Shown: one piece after another, positions 7,414-15,960 of the stretch
How the letters are laid out: every line of letters starts with the position of its first letter
Position numbering within the stretch: the first letter of the stretch is position 1
Assembly: GCA_013289985.1 (NCBI GenBank)
Contig: JABCYW010000034.1
Location: forward strand, 1 to 48,117
DNA length: 48,117 nt
Reading direction: 5' to 3'
DNA from: Betaproteobacteria bacterium
GTDB taxonomy: Bacteria > Pseudomonadota > Gammaproteobacteria > Burkholderiales > Burkholderiaceae_C
Translations under genes and position numbers: made by a program
Notes under the pieces: generated by a model
What the model was told of the DNA's origin: nothing
Databases searched by the model: none
What the model saw: only the letters and a program-made list of their open reading frames with translations

Positions 7414-8192
7414 TGCATGTGCCAGCCGTGGCTCACGGTGATGGACTGGCCGGTGAGCGCGTTGGTGGGGAACGCGGCCAGGAACACGGCCGTCTGCGCC
7501 ACGTCCTGCACGGTGGTGAACTCGCCGTCCACGGTCTCCTTGAGCATCACGTTCTTGATGACGTCGGCCTCGCTGATGCCCAGCGCCTTGGCCTGCTCGG
7601 GGATCTGCTTTTCCACCAGCGGCGTGCGCACGAAGCCCGGGCAGATCACGTTGGCGCGGATCTTGTCCTTCGCGCCTTCCTTGGCCACGACCTTGGCCAG
7701 GCCGATGAGGCCGTGCTTGGCGGTGACGTAGGCCGACTTCAGCGGCGAGGCCTCGTGCGAATGCACCGAGCCCATGTAGATGATGGAGCCGCCCTTGCCC
7801 TGCGCGATCATCGCGCGCATCGCGGCGCGCGTGGTCAGGAACGCACCGTCGGCGTGGATGGCCATCAGCTTCTTCCAGTCGTCGTACTTGAACTCGACGA
7901 TGGGGTTGATGATCTGGATGCCGGCGTTGCTGATCAGCACGTCGACGCCGCCGAACTGCTCGACGACCTTGGCGGTGGCTGCGTCGACCGCGGCCTCGTC
8001 GGTGACGTTCATCTCGACGGCCATCGCCTTGCCGCCGCCCTTGTTGATCTCGTCGGCGGTGGCCTGGGCCGCGGCCAGCGCGAGGTCGGCGATCACGACC
8101 TTGGCGCCTTCCTTGGCGAATTCGAGCGCGATCTCCTTGCCGATGCCGCTGGCCGAGCCGGTGATGATGGCGACCTTGTCCTTGAGTTGCAT
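7410..8192 (-). CDS. bdhA: 3-hydroxybutyrate dehydrogenase
   Basis: The 260-residue short-chain dehydrogenase has TGSASGIG at 11-18 for NAD binding and the Ser142-Tyr155-Lys159 triad (SAYVTAKHG). The sequence through [12 protein letters not shown] and the C-terminal HGWHMQ tail match 3-hydroxybutyrate dehydrogenases, which oxidise (R)-3-hydroxybutyrate to acetoacetate in PHB breakdown. An AGGAG site precedes the ATG. Placed 24 nt after adc and near scoAB, it supplies acetoacetate to both enzymes. Confidence 0.93.
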   Translation of the reverse strand: MQLKDKVAIITGSASGIGKEIALEFAKEGAKVVIADLALAAAQATADEINKGGGKAMAVEMNVTDEAAVDAATAKVVEQFGGVDVLISNAGIQIINPIVEFKYDDWKKLMAIHADGAFLTTRAAMRAMIAQGKGGSIIYMGSVHSHEASPLKSAYVTAKHGLIGLAKVVAKEGAKDKIRANVICPGFVRTPLVEKQIPEQAKALGISEADVIKNVMLKETVDGEFTTVQDVAQTAVFLAAFPTNALTGQSITVSHGWHMQ

Positions 8193-8216
8193 GGTGTTCT
8201 CCTGTGGAATTGGTGG

Positions 8217-8957
8217 TTAGCGGGCCAGGTAGTCGTGTGCGACCGTACCCAGCGGGAGGGTGAGGTCGGCGAGGATGTGCACCGTCGACAGGATCTCCAG
8301 CACGGGCAGGTCGGCGATGGGCGCGAGCGCGTGGTGGCGCAGGTCCAGCCCGCCGGGGCCGGTCCAGGCGCCCTTGACCGTGACGTCGGTGAGCGAGTAC
8401 CGCACCAGCTCGCAGATGCGCGGCGTGGCGTCCACGTGCGGGATCACCTTCAGCAGGAACGCCGGCGCCTCGAGCGCGGCCTTGGCCACGGCGTGGTCCA
8501 TCGCCTTGTGCTTGAAGCCCATGGTGCCGGTGGCGATGCGGAACTCGCTGTAGTCGAGCGTGCCCATCAGCGTGTCGGTGTGCACGCGCAGGTCGGGCTG
8601 GCCCAGCTTCTTCGGGAAGCCCCACAGCTCGCGGCCGGCGGCGATGGGCGGATGGTCGTTGAGGAACATCGACAGCACGAAGCCGCCGTGCTCGCCGTTC
8701 AGCGTCACCGGGATGACCTGGCCCGACTCGGTGTAGTCGCCGAAGCCCGTGGAGTCGGGCATGCGGATGAACTCGAACTTCACCACCGGCTCGGCCAGCT
8801 GCAGCGGGGCCGGGATCAGCGCGCGCAACGCGTCCGGGTCGGTGCGGTACGAGATGATCAGGTACTCGCGGTCGACGAAGCGGTACGGCCCCGGCGGGAA
8901 GGCCGGGTTGTGCAGCGGCATCGCGAAGGCGCGCTGGCGCACCTCATCTTCGGTCAT
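8217..8957 (-). CDS. adc: Acetoacetate decarboxylase
   Basis: The 246-residue product matches the acetoacetate decarboxylase family in length and in the active site: Lys116 (in GFPKK at 113-117) forms the Schiff base with acetoacetate, giving acetone and CO2, and the YTESG segment at 75-79 carries the conserved Glu. Cytoplasmic. It lies between scoB and bdhA on the same strand, so it can drain acetoacetate to acetone beside the CoA-activation branch. Some family members decarboxylate other beta-keto acids, but the cluster supports acetoacetate. Confidence 0.9.
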   Translation of the reverse strand: MTEDEVRQRAFAMPLHNPAFPPGPYRFVDREYLIISYRTDPDALRALIPAPLQLAEPVVKFEFIRMPDSTGFGDYTESGQVIPVTLNGEHGGFVLSMFLNDHPPIAAGRELWGFPKKLGQPDLRVHTDTLMGTLDYSEFRIATGTMGFKHKAMDHAVAKAALEAPAFLLKVIPHVDATPRICELVRYSLTDVTVKGAWTGPGGLDLRHHALAPIADLPVLEILSTVHILADLTLPLGTVAHDYLAR

Positions 8958-9036
8958 GGCTTGCTTTCGTCGTTGCGGTGCAGCATTTCTACCAGACCCG
9001 GCTGAACCCGCGATGACGCGGCGGCCGATTTCCCAT

Positions 9037-9690
9037 TCAGCGCGCGAGCGGGATCGCGGTCACCGCCTGCAACTGGTCGAATCCGAGGCCCTCGACGAGG
9101 TCGACGACCTTGGCGCCGTCCGGGCCGACATCGATCACCGCCAGGTCGGTGTAGACCCGGCTGACGCAGGCCAGCCCGGTGAGCGGGTAGGTGCAGGACT
9201 CCACCAGCTTGCTCTCGCCGCTCCTGGTGAGGTGCTCCATCATCACGAAGGTGCGCCTTGCGCCGATGGCCAGGTCCATCGCGCCGCCGACGGCGGGGAT
9301 CGCGCCCTCGGCGCCGGTGTGCCAGTTGGCCAGGTCGCCGCGCGCAGACACCTGGAACGCGCCCAGCACGCAGATGTCGAGGTGGCCGCCGCGCATCATC
9401 GCGAAGCTGTCGGCGTGGTGGAAGAACGAGCCGCCGGGCAGCAGCGTGACAGGCTGCTTGCCGGCGTTGGTGAGGTCGTAGTCCTCGGCGCCGGGCGCGG
9501 GCGCGGGGCCCATGCCGATGATGCCGTTCTCGCTTTGCAGGATCACCTCGCGCCCGGCCGGCAGGTGGTTGGCGATGAGCGTGGGCAGGCCGATGCCGAG
9601 GTTGACGACGTCGCCGTCCTGGATGTCCTGCGCGACGCGGGCGGCCATCTGGTCGCGGGTCCAGCGGGGGAGCTTGGGGGTGTCTGTCAT
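9037..9690 (-). CDS. scoB: 3-oxoacid CoA-transferase, subunit B
   Basis: The 217-residue subunit contains the SENG motif with catalytic Glu54, the residue that carries the CoA thioester in class I CoA-transferases. With ScoA it transfers CoA from succinyl-CoA to acetoacetate. The ATG is only 2 nt past the scoA stop and lacks its own Shine-Dalgarno site, so translation is coupled to scoA. A 79-nt gap separates it from adc. Confidence 0.93.
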   Translation of the reverse strand: MTDTPKLPRWTRDQMAARVAQDIQDGDVVNLGIGLPTLIANHLPAGREVILQSENGIIGMGPAPAPGAEDYDLTNAGKQPVTLLPGGSFFHHADSFAMMRGGHLDICVLGAFQVSARGDLANWHTGAEGAIPAVGGAMDLAIGARRTFVMMEHLTRSGESKLVESCTYPLTGLACVSRVYTDLAVIDVGPDGAKVVDLVEGLGFDQLQAVTAIPLAR

Positions 9691-9692
9691 GT

Positions 9693-10391
9693 TCAGGCGG
9701 TCTTGAAGCCGGCGCCCCGGGTGGCGACGCGGGCAATGGGCACCACGCGCTGCACGAACAGGCCCTGCGTGACGACGGCCTCGGGATCGAGCGCGCCGAG
9801 TTCCACCACCTCGTGCACCGTGGCGATGGTGCACCTGGCCGCCATCGCCATGATGGGCCCGAAGTTGCGCGCGGTCATGCGGTAGGTGAGGTTGCCCCAG
9901 CGGTCGCCGCGTTCGGCCTTGATCAGCGCCACGTCGGCGTGGATCGCGTACTCGAGCACCTGCATCTTCCCGCCGATCTCGCGCGTCTCCTTGCCTTCGG
10001 CCAGGATCGTGCCGTAGCCGGTGGGCGTGAAGAACGCGCCGATGCCGGCGCCGGCGGCCCGGATGCGCTCGGCCAGGTTGCCCTGCGGCACCAGCTCCAG
10101 CTCGATCCTGCCCTCGCGGTAGAGCTTGTCGAAATGCCAGGAGTCGACCTGGCGCGGGAAGCTGCAGATGATCTTGCGCACCCGGCCGGCGCCCAGCAGC
10201 GCGGCCAGGCCGGTGTCGCCGTTGCCGGCGTTGTTGTTGACGACGACCAGGTCGCGCGCGCCCTGGTCCATCAGCGCGGCGATCAGCTCGTCGGGCAGGC
10301 CCGCGGTGCCGAAGCCGCCGATCATCACGGTGGCGCCGTCCTTCACGTCCGCGAGGGCGGCAGCGGCGCTTTCAACGATCTTGTCGATCAT
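9693..10391 (-). CDS. scoA: 3-oxoacid CoA-transferase, subunit A
   Basis: The 232-residue subunit has the CoA-binding GGFGTAGLP loop at about 26-34 and the long conserved TPTGYGT segment of class I subunit A. It pairs with ScoB. The start at MIDKIV (10391) is used, the usual N-terminus; the frame is open 39 nt further upstream. It is the first gene of the acetoacetate cluster, facing a 395-nt divergent region that should hold the promoter. Confidence 0.93.
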   Translation of the reverse strand: MIDKIVESAAAALADVKDGATVMIGGFGTAGLPDELIAALMDQGARDLVVVNNNAGNGDTGLAALLGAGRVRKIICSFPRQVDSWHFDKLYREGRIELELVPQGNLAERIRAAGAGIGAFFTPTGYGTILAEGKETREIGGKMQVLEYAIHADVALIKAERGDRWGNLTYRMTARNFGPIMAMAARCTIATVHEVVELGALDPEAVVTQGLFVQRVVPIARVATRGAGFKTA

Positions 10392-10786
10392 CGGGGTGTC
10401 ATCTGTTGAGTCAACCGGCCAATCTACCAAACCGGGCCCGACCCCGCGGGCGAGTGCGGCTTCCTGGCAACGTCAACGCGCTGACGTGGATCCCTGTCGC
10501 GTCATCCCGGGCGACTTTCAGCCCCCTGCCATTCGCGCGTCCGGACGTCAGCCGGAAGCCGCGAGCGTGCGAAATCACCGCCGATTGGCTCGCCGGGTCA
10601 CTCTGGCGCGAACGAAATGCAGGAGGATGGATCGGTCGGGCAGCGATGTCCCGCAAGGATGGCGGCGAATGCCAAGACAGCCGTCGCCCTTCCGTGTGAG
10701 ACTACGCGACAGCTGCGGGACCGGCCGCAACGAACGCACGCAGAGGCGTTCGCGACATACCAACGATTTCGGAGACTCACCCAGAC
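10392..10786. other. Divergent intergenic region, no gene seen
   Basis: This 395-nt stretch separates scoA from the plus-strand exported protein gene. I see two inverted repeats, GTTGAGTCAAC at 10405-10415 just upstream of scoA and ACGTCA-N6-TGACGT at 10470-10487, either of which could be a regulator site. No convincing gene or terminator is present. Confidence 0.45.
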
Positions 10787-11431
10787 ATGCAGATCCGCTC
10801 GCAACGCCGACTGTTCGCTCTGCTTCTCGCGGGCGCGACGTCCGCGGCCTGGCTGGGCGCCGCGCGCGCCGCCGAGGCCCCCGTCGCGCCGCCGCCCTGG
10901 CCGGTGGCCAGGGATCCGGCCGTCACGCCGGCCGCCGATCCGGTGCGCCCGCTGCTCATGGGCACGCTGCGCGTGACGCTGGACGGCTCCACGCTGGCCG
11001 CCACGCTCCAGGCCATCGGCGTCGGCGTGAGCCAGCGCCAGGGCAAGGGCACCGACGCGCTCGACTGGCTCTGCTACACGGTGTCCGGCACCGCGCCGGC
11101 GCAGCGGCTGTGGCTCACGTCCAGCGAGCTGTCGCGCGGCCGCATCGACGCCGTCGTCGCTACCGACCTGCCCGCCGGCGCGGCGCCGACGGCCCAGTGC
11201 CCCGACCTCCCCGCACGCTTCAAGCCGGTGCGCTTCGACGACGGCCTGTGGCTGGGCGGCATGAGCGCCGAGCTGCGCAAGGCGCTGGGCGTGCCGGCCA
11301 GGTCCGGCCCCGTTTTCTCCAGCCTGTTCCAGGGCCAGACCGGCAACCTGGCGATGGTGAGCTCCACCGTGCTGGTGTTCCGCGGCGGCCGGGTGGAGTC
11401 GCTGCACGTGGCCCACTCGTCGCAGAACTAA
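10787..11431 (+). CDS. Exported hypothetical protein
   Basis: The 214-residue product starts with a signal peptide (about residues 1-28, ARAAEA cleavage region) and is otherwise soluble, so periplasmic. Two Cys residues (near 92 and 131) could form a disulfide. No domain is recognised. It precedes the binding-protein/cyclase operon on the same strand, but a 123-nt gap with a T-rich hairpin suggests a separate transcript. Confidence 0.75.
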   Translation: MQIRSQRRLFALLLAGATSAAWLGAARAAEAPVAPPPWPVARDPAVTPAADPVRPLLMGTLRVTLDGSTLAATLQAIGVGVSQRQGKGTDALDWLCYTVSGTAPAQRLWLTSSELSRGRIDAVVATDLPAGAAPTAQCPDLPARFKPVRFDDGLWLGGMSAELRKALGVPARSGPVFSSLFQGQTGNLAMVSSTVLVFRGGRVESLHVAHSSQN

Positions 11432-11454
11432 GAAGCCGGTTTCTTCTTCTTTTC
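11430..11454 (+). terminator. Weak intrinsic terminator candidate
   Basis: AAGAAG and CTTCTT form a 6-bp A/T-rich stem around a 7-nt loop, followed by CTTTT, starting at the stop codon of the upstream gene. The stem is weak; the T-run supports it. Confidence 0.4.
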
Positions 11455-11554
11455 GTGCTTTCGCCCGGCCCCGGATACGGGATGCTCGTGGGTGACGGTC
11501 GAGACTGCCGCGTCGCGCAGGCGTTCCTCGCCGATTCCACCAACGAAGAGACAC

Positions 11555-12553
11555 ATGCCCCGTTCCGTCCCCGCAACCGTGCGCCTGCGAGCCGCCGTCG
11601 CCCTGGCGTGGGCGACGCTCGCATGGCTTGCGCCCGGCGCCGCGGCGGCCGAGTCGCTGCGCATCGCGGCCGCGCGCGCGCCGGTGTCGCTGCCGCTGTA
11701 CGTGGCCCGGCAGCGCGGGTTCTTCGCCGACGAGCACCTGGAGGTGGCCTTCATCGACTTCATCGGCGGCACGCGCTGCCTGCGTCTGGTGCTCGATGAC
11801 AAGGCCGACCTGGCGACGACCTCGGAGATGCCGGTCGTGCTGCAGGTCTTCGGCCATGCCGACGTGGCGATCCTGGCCACGATCGCGCACGCCAGCGACA
11901 ACCTGAAGCTGATCGCCAGCAAGGCCAGCGGCGTCACGCGCAGCGAGCAGCTGTCAGGCCGCAAGGTGGGCGTGACCGCCGGCACCGCCGCGCAGTACCT
12001 GCTGGAGACCCACCTGCTCGACGTCGGCGTCGACCCGCAGCGCGTCACGATGGTGCCGCTGCAGGCCGAGGACACCGTGGCCGCGCTGCGGTCGGGCCGC
12101 ATCGACGGCGCCGCCGTGTGGGAGCCCTATGGCTACGCCGCGCTGCATGGCCCCGATGCCGTAGCCGTGCGCCTGCCGCTCGGCGGCGGCTACCTCGAGA
12201 GCTACAACCTCGTCGGACGCCAACCGGTGCTGGCGCGCCGCGACGACGCGCTGGAGCGGCTGTTGCGCGCCGTGGAGCGCGCGGAGCAGTTCATCCAGGC
12301 CCAGCCTGCCGACGCGCAGGCGATCCTGCGCGACCAGCTCAAGCTCGACCAGCGCTTCGTCGACGGGGTCTGGGCCGGCCTCGCCTTCCGGATGTCGCTG
12401 GACCAGGCGCTGGTCTCGACCATGGAAGGCGAGGTGCGCTGGGCGCAGCGCGAGGGCCACGTCGCCGAGGGCGGGCACCCCGACGTGCTCATGCTGATCC
12501 ATCCGGGCCCGCTGCGCAGGGTCAAGCCCGGCGCCGTCGGAACGGGCGGCTAG
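11555..12553 (+). CDS. NMT1/SsuA-type periplasmic binding protein (SBP1)
   Basis: The 332-residue product has a signal peptide (about 1-32), then the SsuA/TauA/NrtA/THI5 fold: PVSLPLYVARQRGFF, an LATTSEMP lobe-1 segment, SGRKVGVTAGTAAQYLL and AVWEPYG. In transporters this family delivers sulfonates, nitrate, pyrimidines or similar, but no permease or ATPase gene is near. It is instead followed after 9 nt by a diguanylate cyclase. The tail PGPLRR(V)KPGAV is shared with the second binding protein of this operon. I infer a sensory role for the cyclase; the ligand is unknown. The start at 11555 follows GAAGAG and gives a proper signal peptide. Confidence 0.88.
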   Translation: MPRSVPATVRLRAAVALAWATLAWLAPGAAAAESLRIAAARAPVSLPLYVARQRGFFADEHLEVAFIDFIGGTRCLRLVLDDKADLATTSEMPVVLQVFGHADVAILATIAHASDNLKLIASKASGVTRSEQLSGRKVGVTAGTAAQYLLETHLLDVGVDPQRVTMVPLQAEDTVAALRSGRIDGAAVWEPYGYAALHGPDAVAVRLPLGGGYLESYNLVGRQPVLARRDDALERLLRAVERAEQFIQAQPADAQAILRDQLKLDQRFVDGVWAGLAFRMSLDQALVSTMEGEVRWAQREGHVAEGGHPDVLMLIHPGPLRRVKPGAVGTGG

Positions 12554-12562
12554 GCTGACGAC

Positions 12563-14944
12563 ATGCGCATCCGCAGCCAGCTCCTCGCGTTCGTCACCGC
12601 CTCGGTATGCACCGGCATCCTGGCCGCGGCCATCGTGTTCGCGGCCGGCCGGCGCGAGGACGCGGCGGGCGACGCGCAGGCCCGCGCCCAGACCACCGAG
12701 CACGAGGTGGCCGGCCTGCTCGCGCTGACGCAGGAGTACGCGCGCTACGCGGAGCCGCGCGCGGCCGAGCAGTGGCGGCTGCGCCACGCCGCGATCGCCG
12801 CCGCGCTGGCCGACGACCGTGGCGCGGCCGGCAACCCCGCGCTGGTGGAGCTGCGCGAGGTCACGCAGGCGCTGCCGGCGCTGTTCTCGCGGCTGGAGGA
12901 ACTGCCCGCCGCCGGCGACAGCTTCACGCAGCGACGCAAGGAAGTGCTGCTGGACCAGCTGCTGACCAACACGCAGGCGATGAGCGATTACGCCTACCAG
13001 TGGTTCCAGGACGCGGTGGCGCAGCGCCGCGCCGCGGAGAGCGAGTTCAAGTGGATCGCGTTCTCGGTGCCCTGCGTGATGTTGCTGCTGCTGCTGGCCA
13101 GCGGCGCGGTCGTGGTGCGCCGCGTGCTGCTGCCCATGCAGCGCCTCGACCTGGCCGCCGCCGCCATCCGCCGCGGCGACATGAGCTTTCGCCTGGACAA
13201 CACCACGCAGGACGAGTTCGGCGACCTGGCGCGCGAGTTCGACGCGATGACCGCCGCGCTGGTCGACAGCGACCAGCAGCGCGACCGCTCCGAGCAGCAG
13301 CTGCGCGACATCACCGACAACCTGCCCGCGCTGGTGGGCTACATCGATCCCGGCCACCAGTACCGCTTCGCCAACGAGAAGTACCGCGAATGGCTGGACT
13401 ACGACCCGGTCAGCATGGTGGGCCGCCACGTGGCCGAGGTGCTGGGCGACGGCGCCTACGCCGCGATGAAGGGCCATCTCGACAAGGCGCTGGCCGGCGA
13501 GCGCGTGCAATGGGCGCGCAGCCTGCGCCGCGGCGGGGTCGAACGCCACCTGCTGGCCGAGTACATCCCCGACGTCGGGCCCGACGGCGCCGTGCGGGGC
13601 TGCTACACGCTCACCATGGACATCACCGAGCGGCGCGCCGCCGAGCTGGAGACCACGCGCAGCGAGCAGCGCATGGCCGACCTCACCAACGCGATCCCCG
13701 CGATGGTGGGCTACTTCGACATGGACGAGACCTGCCTGTACGCCAACGACGCGGGCCTGCGCTCGCTGGGCGTCAACCGCGCCGACATCCCGGGCCTGGG
13801 CATGCGCGCCGCGCTCGGCGAGACGGTGTACGCGATGCACGAGCCCTACGTCCGCGAGGCCTTGCAGGGCCGGCGCGCGCGCCTCGAGGGCAAGGTGGAT
13901 TTCGCCGGCCGCGCCGCGCATTTCCAGGCCCACCTGATCCCCGACCGCAGCGACGGCGGCGCGCAGCGCGGCTTCTACCTGATGACCTTCGACATCACCG
14001 CGCTGAAGGAGGCCGAGGCCCGCCGCGCCAAGGTCGAGGGCCAGTTGCGCGCGATCACCGACAACCTGCCGGTGTCTATCACCTACCTCGACGCCGAGCA
14101 GCGCTACCGCTTCGTCAACCGTACCGGGCTGGAGTGGCTGTGCCGCCCGGCCGACGACGTCATCGGCAAGCGCATCGGCGACATCCTGCGGCCCGTCGCC
14201 TACGAGCGCCGGCGCGAGAACATCGAGGCGGCGCTCACCGGCAGGCGCGTCACGTTCGAGGCCGAATCCGTCGTCCGCGGGGTCGCGGGCATCCTCAGCT
14301 GCGTCTACATCCCCGACATCGAGTCCGACGGCCGCGTGGCCGGCCTGTACGGCCTGGCCACCGACGTGTCGGCGCTGAAGAACGTCGAGCGGCAGCTGAG
14401 CCTGCTGGTGCGCTCGGACGTGCTCACGGGCGTGGCCAACCGCTACTCCTTCAACGAGACGATGCCGGCCGCGCTGTCGCGCGCGCGCCGCGCGATGTCG
14501 GGCATCGCGCTGATGTACCTGGACATCGACCACTTCAAGAGCATCAACGACAGCCTCGGGCACGCGGCCGGCGACGAGGTGCTCAAGGCCTTCGCGCAGC
14601 GGCTGCAGCAGAGCGTGCGTGCCACCGACACCGTCGCGCGCCTGGGCGGCGACGAGTTCGTGGTCATCCTCGAGGGCGTCAGCAGCGCCGAGGAGCCGCA
14701 GATCGTGGCGCGCAAGATCGTCGGCAACGTCGCCCGGCCGCTGGAGGTGGAGGGGCGCACGCTGACGCTCACCACCAGCATCGGCGTGGCGTTCCGGCGC
14801 GAGATCCAGTCGTCCGACCCGGCCACCGCCGAGGCACTCATCGGCCGCGCCGACGCCGCCCTCTACGCCGCCAAGAAGGCCGGCCGCAACACGTGGCGCG
14901 TCATGGCCGACGACGTGCTGCTCGAGACGCAGGGGGTGGAATGA
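12563..14944 (+). CDS. HAMP-PAS-PAS-PAS-GGDEF diguanylate cyclase
   Basis: The 793-residue inner-membrane protein has TM1 at about 7-28 and a helical periplasmic region to about 160. TM2 (164-188) and a HAMP domain (about 188-240) follow, then three PAS domains (about 250-365, 367-490, 492-610) and a GGDEF domain (about 615-785). The active motif GGDEF is intact at 695-699, with the inhibitory I-site RATD at 686-689, so it should make cyclic di-GMP from two GTP with product inhibition. It sits between two periplasmic binding-protein genes and overlaps the second (ATGA). The periplasmic part is short and helical, a plausible docking surface for a loaded binding protein (inference). Confidence 0.93.
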   Translation: MRIRSQLLAFVTASVCTGILAAAIVFAAGRREDAAGDAQARAQTTEHEVAGLLALTQEYARYAEPRAAEQWRLRHAAIAAALADDRGAAGNPALVELREVTQALPALFSRLEELPAAGDSFTQRRKEVLLDQLLTNTQAMSDYAYQWFQDAVAQRRAAESEFKWIAFSVPCVMLLLLLASGAVVVRRVLLPMQRLDLAAAAIRRGDMSFRLDNTTQDEFGDLAREFDAMTAALVDSDQQRDRSEQQLRDITDNLPALVGYIDPGHQYRFANEKYREWLDYDPVSMVGRHVAEVLGDGAYAAMKGHLDKALAGERVQWARSLRRGGVERHLLAEYIPDVGPDGAVRGCYTLTMDITERRAAELETTRSEQRMADLTNAIPAMVGYFDMDETCLYANDAGLRSLGVNRADIPGLGMRAALGETVYAMHEPYVREALQGRRARLEGKVDFAGRAAHFQAHLIPDRSDGGAQRGFYLMTFDITALKEAEARRAKVEGQLRAITDNLPVSITYLDAEQRYRFVNRTGLEWLCRPADDVIGKRIGDILRPVAYERRRENIEAALTGRRVTFEAESVVRGVAGILSCVYIPDIESDGRVAGLYGLATDVSALKNVERQLSLLVRSDVLTGVANRYSFNETMPAALSRARRAMSGIALMYLDIDHFKSINDSLGHAAGDEVLKAFAQRLQQSVRATDTVARLGGDEFVVILEGVSSAEEPQIVARKIVGNVARPLEVEGRTLTLTTSIGVAFRREIQSSDPATAEALIGRADAALYAAKKAGRNTWRVMADDVLLETQGVE

Positions 14945-15960
14945 GCGCGTCCTTGCGCATACGCATGGCGCGACGCGCGCTCGTGGGCGCCGCGTGGGCG
15001 CTCGCCTGGACGCTCGCGTGGGGCGGCGCGCTGGCGATGTTCGCGCGCCGTGCCGAGGCCGCGCCGCCGCTCGTGGTGGCGGTGTCGTCGGGACCGGTGT
15101 CGCTGCCCATCTACGTGGCGCAGGCGCGGGGGTTCTTCAAGGACGAGTGGCTGGACCTGCAGGTGCGCGATTGCGCCAGCGGCCGCGAGTGCTACCGGTG
15201 GCTGGCCGACGGCCGCGTCGACCTCGCCACCGCCGCCGAGCTGCTGGTGGTCACCAGCGACGCCGCGCACGGCGATCTCGCCATCGTGGCCACCATCAGC
15301 GCGTCGTCGTACCAGATCAAGCTGGTGGCGCGCCGCAGCGCGCGGATCGCCGAGGCGCCGCAGATCCGCGGCAAGCGCGTGGGCACCGTGCCGGGCAGCT
15401 CGGCGCAATACTTCCTGGACAACTGGTTGGTGTTCAACGACATCGATCCGGCCACGGTGACGGTCATCGGCCTGCCGCCCGACAAGCTCGTGGCCGCGCT
15501 GGCGGCCCGCAGCGTGGATGCGATCGCGATCTGGGAGCCGATCGCCTCGTCGGCGGCGCTCCTGCTGGCCGGCGACGCGGTCACGTTCGCGACGGCGCGC
15601 GTGTACACCCAGCACTTCAACCTGGTGGGCGCTCGCCCGGCGCTGGAGCGCCGCGACGCCGACGTGGCGAGGCTGCTGCGTGCGCTGCTGCGGGCACAGC
15701 GCACGATCCAGGCGGACCCCGACGTGGCGCGGGCCGTGCTCGCCGAGCGCCTGCACGTGTCCACCGCGATGGCGGCCTCGATGATGGAGAACCTGGACTA
15801 CCGCGTGCGGCTCGACCAGTCGCTCGTGACCACGATGCAGGGCGAGGCGCGCTGGGTCGCCCGCAATGCCGACGGCCGCGCGAACGCGGACGTGCTGCGC
15901 GCCATCGATCCGGCGCCGTTGCGCCGGATCGATCCGGGCGCCGTGGGACTCGTCCAATGA
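14941..15960 (+). CDS. NMT1/SsuA-type periplasmic binding protein (SBP2)
   Basis: The 339-residue product has an N-terminal signal sequence (about 1-40, ending RAEA) and the same fold as SBP1: PVSLPIYVAQARGFF, VDLATAAE, RGKRVGTVPGSSAQYFL, AIWEP and a PAPLRRIDPGAV tail. The two are clear paralogues, diverged in the residues lining the expected ligand cleft, which suggests different ligands. The ATG overlaps the cyclase stop and its stop overlaps the next ATG, so all are translated together. No transporter partner is present. Confidence 0.88.
   Translation: MSASLRIRMARRALVGAAWALAWTLAWGGALAMFARRAEAAPPLVVAVSSGPVSLPIYVAQARGFFKDEWLDLQVRDCASGRECYRWLADGRVDLATAAELLVVTSDAAHGDLAIVATISASSYQIKLVARRSARIAEAPQIRGKRVGTVPGSSAQYFLDNWLVFNDIDPATVTVIGLPPDKLVAALAARSVDAIAIWEPIASSAALLLAGDAVTFATARVYTQHFNLVGARPALERRDADVARLLRALLRAQRTIQADPDVARAVLAERLHVSTAMAASMMENLDYRVRLDQSLVTTMQGEARWVARNADGRANADVLRAIDPAPLRRIDPGAVGLVQ

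Noticed and set aside
6736-8625. Single 629-codon frame suggesting a large HAD fusion
   Set aside because: Upstream of the GTG at 7413 the translation is a shadow of bdhA and adc; only 225 residues are the HAD protein.
11954-14563. 869-codon minus-strand frame opposite the cyclase
   Set aside because: Composition (Val/Ala/His/Arg-rich, no domain) is that of an antisense shadow in high-GC DNA.
12607-15960. Very long plus-strand frame (1117 codons) across the cyclase and SBP2
   Set aside because: Only its last third, the SBP2 frame, is real; the earlier part is Arg/Gly-rich shadow of the cyclase in another frame.
11555-15960. A complete ABC importer for sulfonates or nitrate
   Set aside because: Both binding proteins are present but no permease or ATPase gene occurs anywhere in the window.
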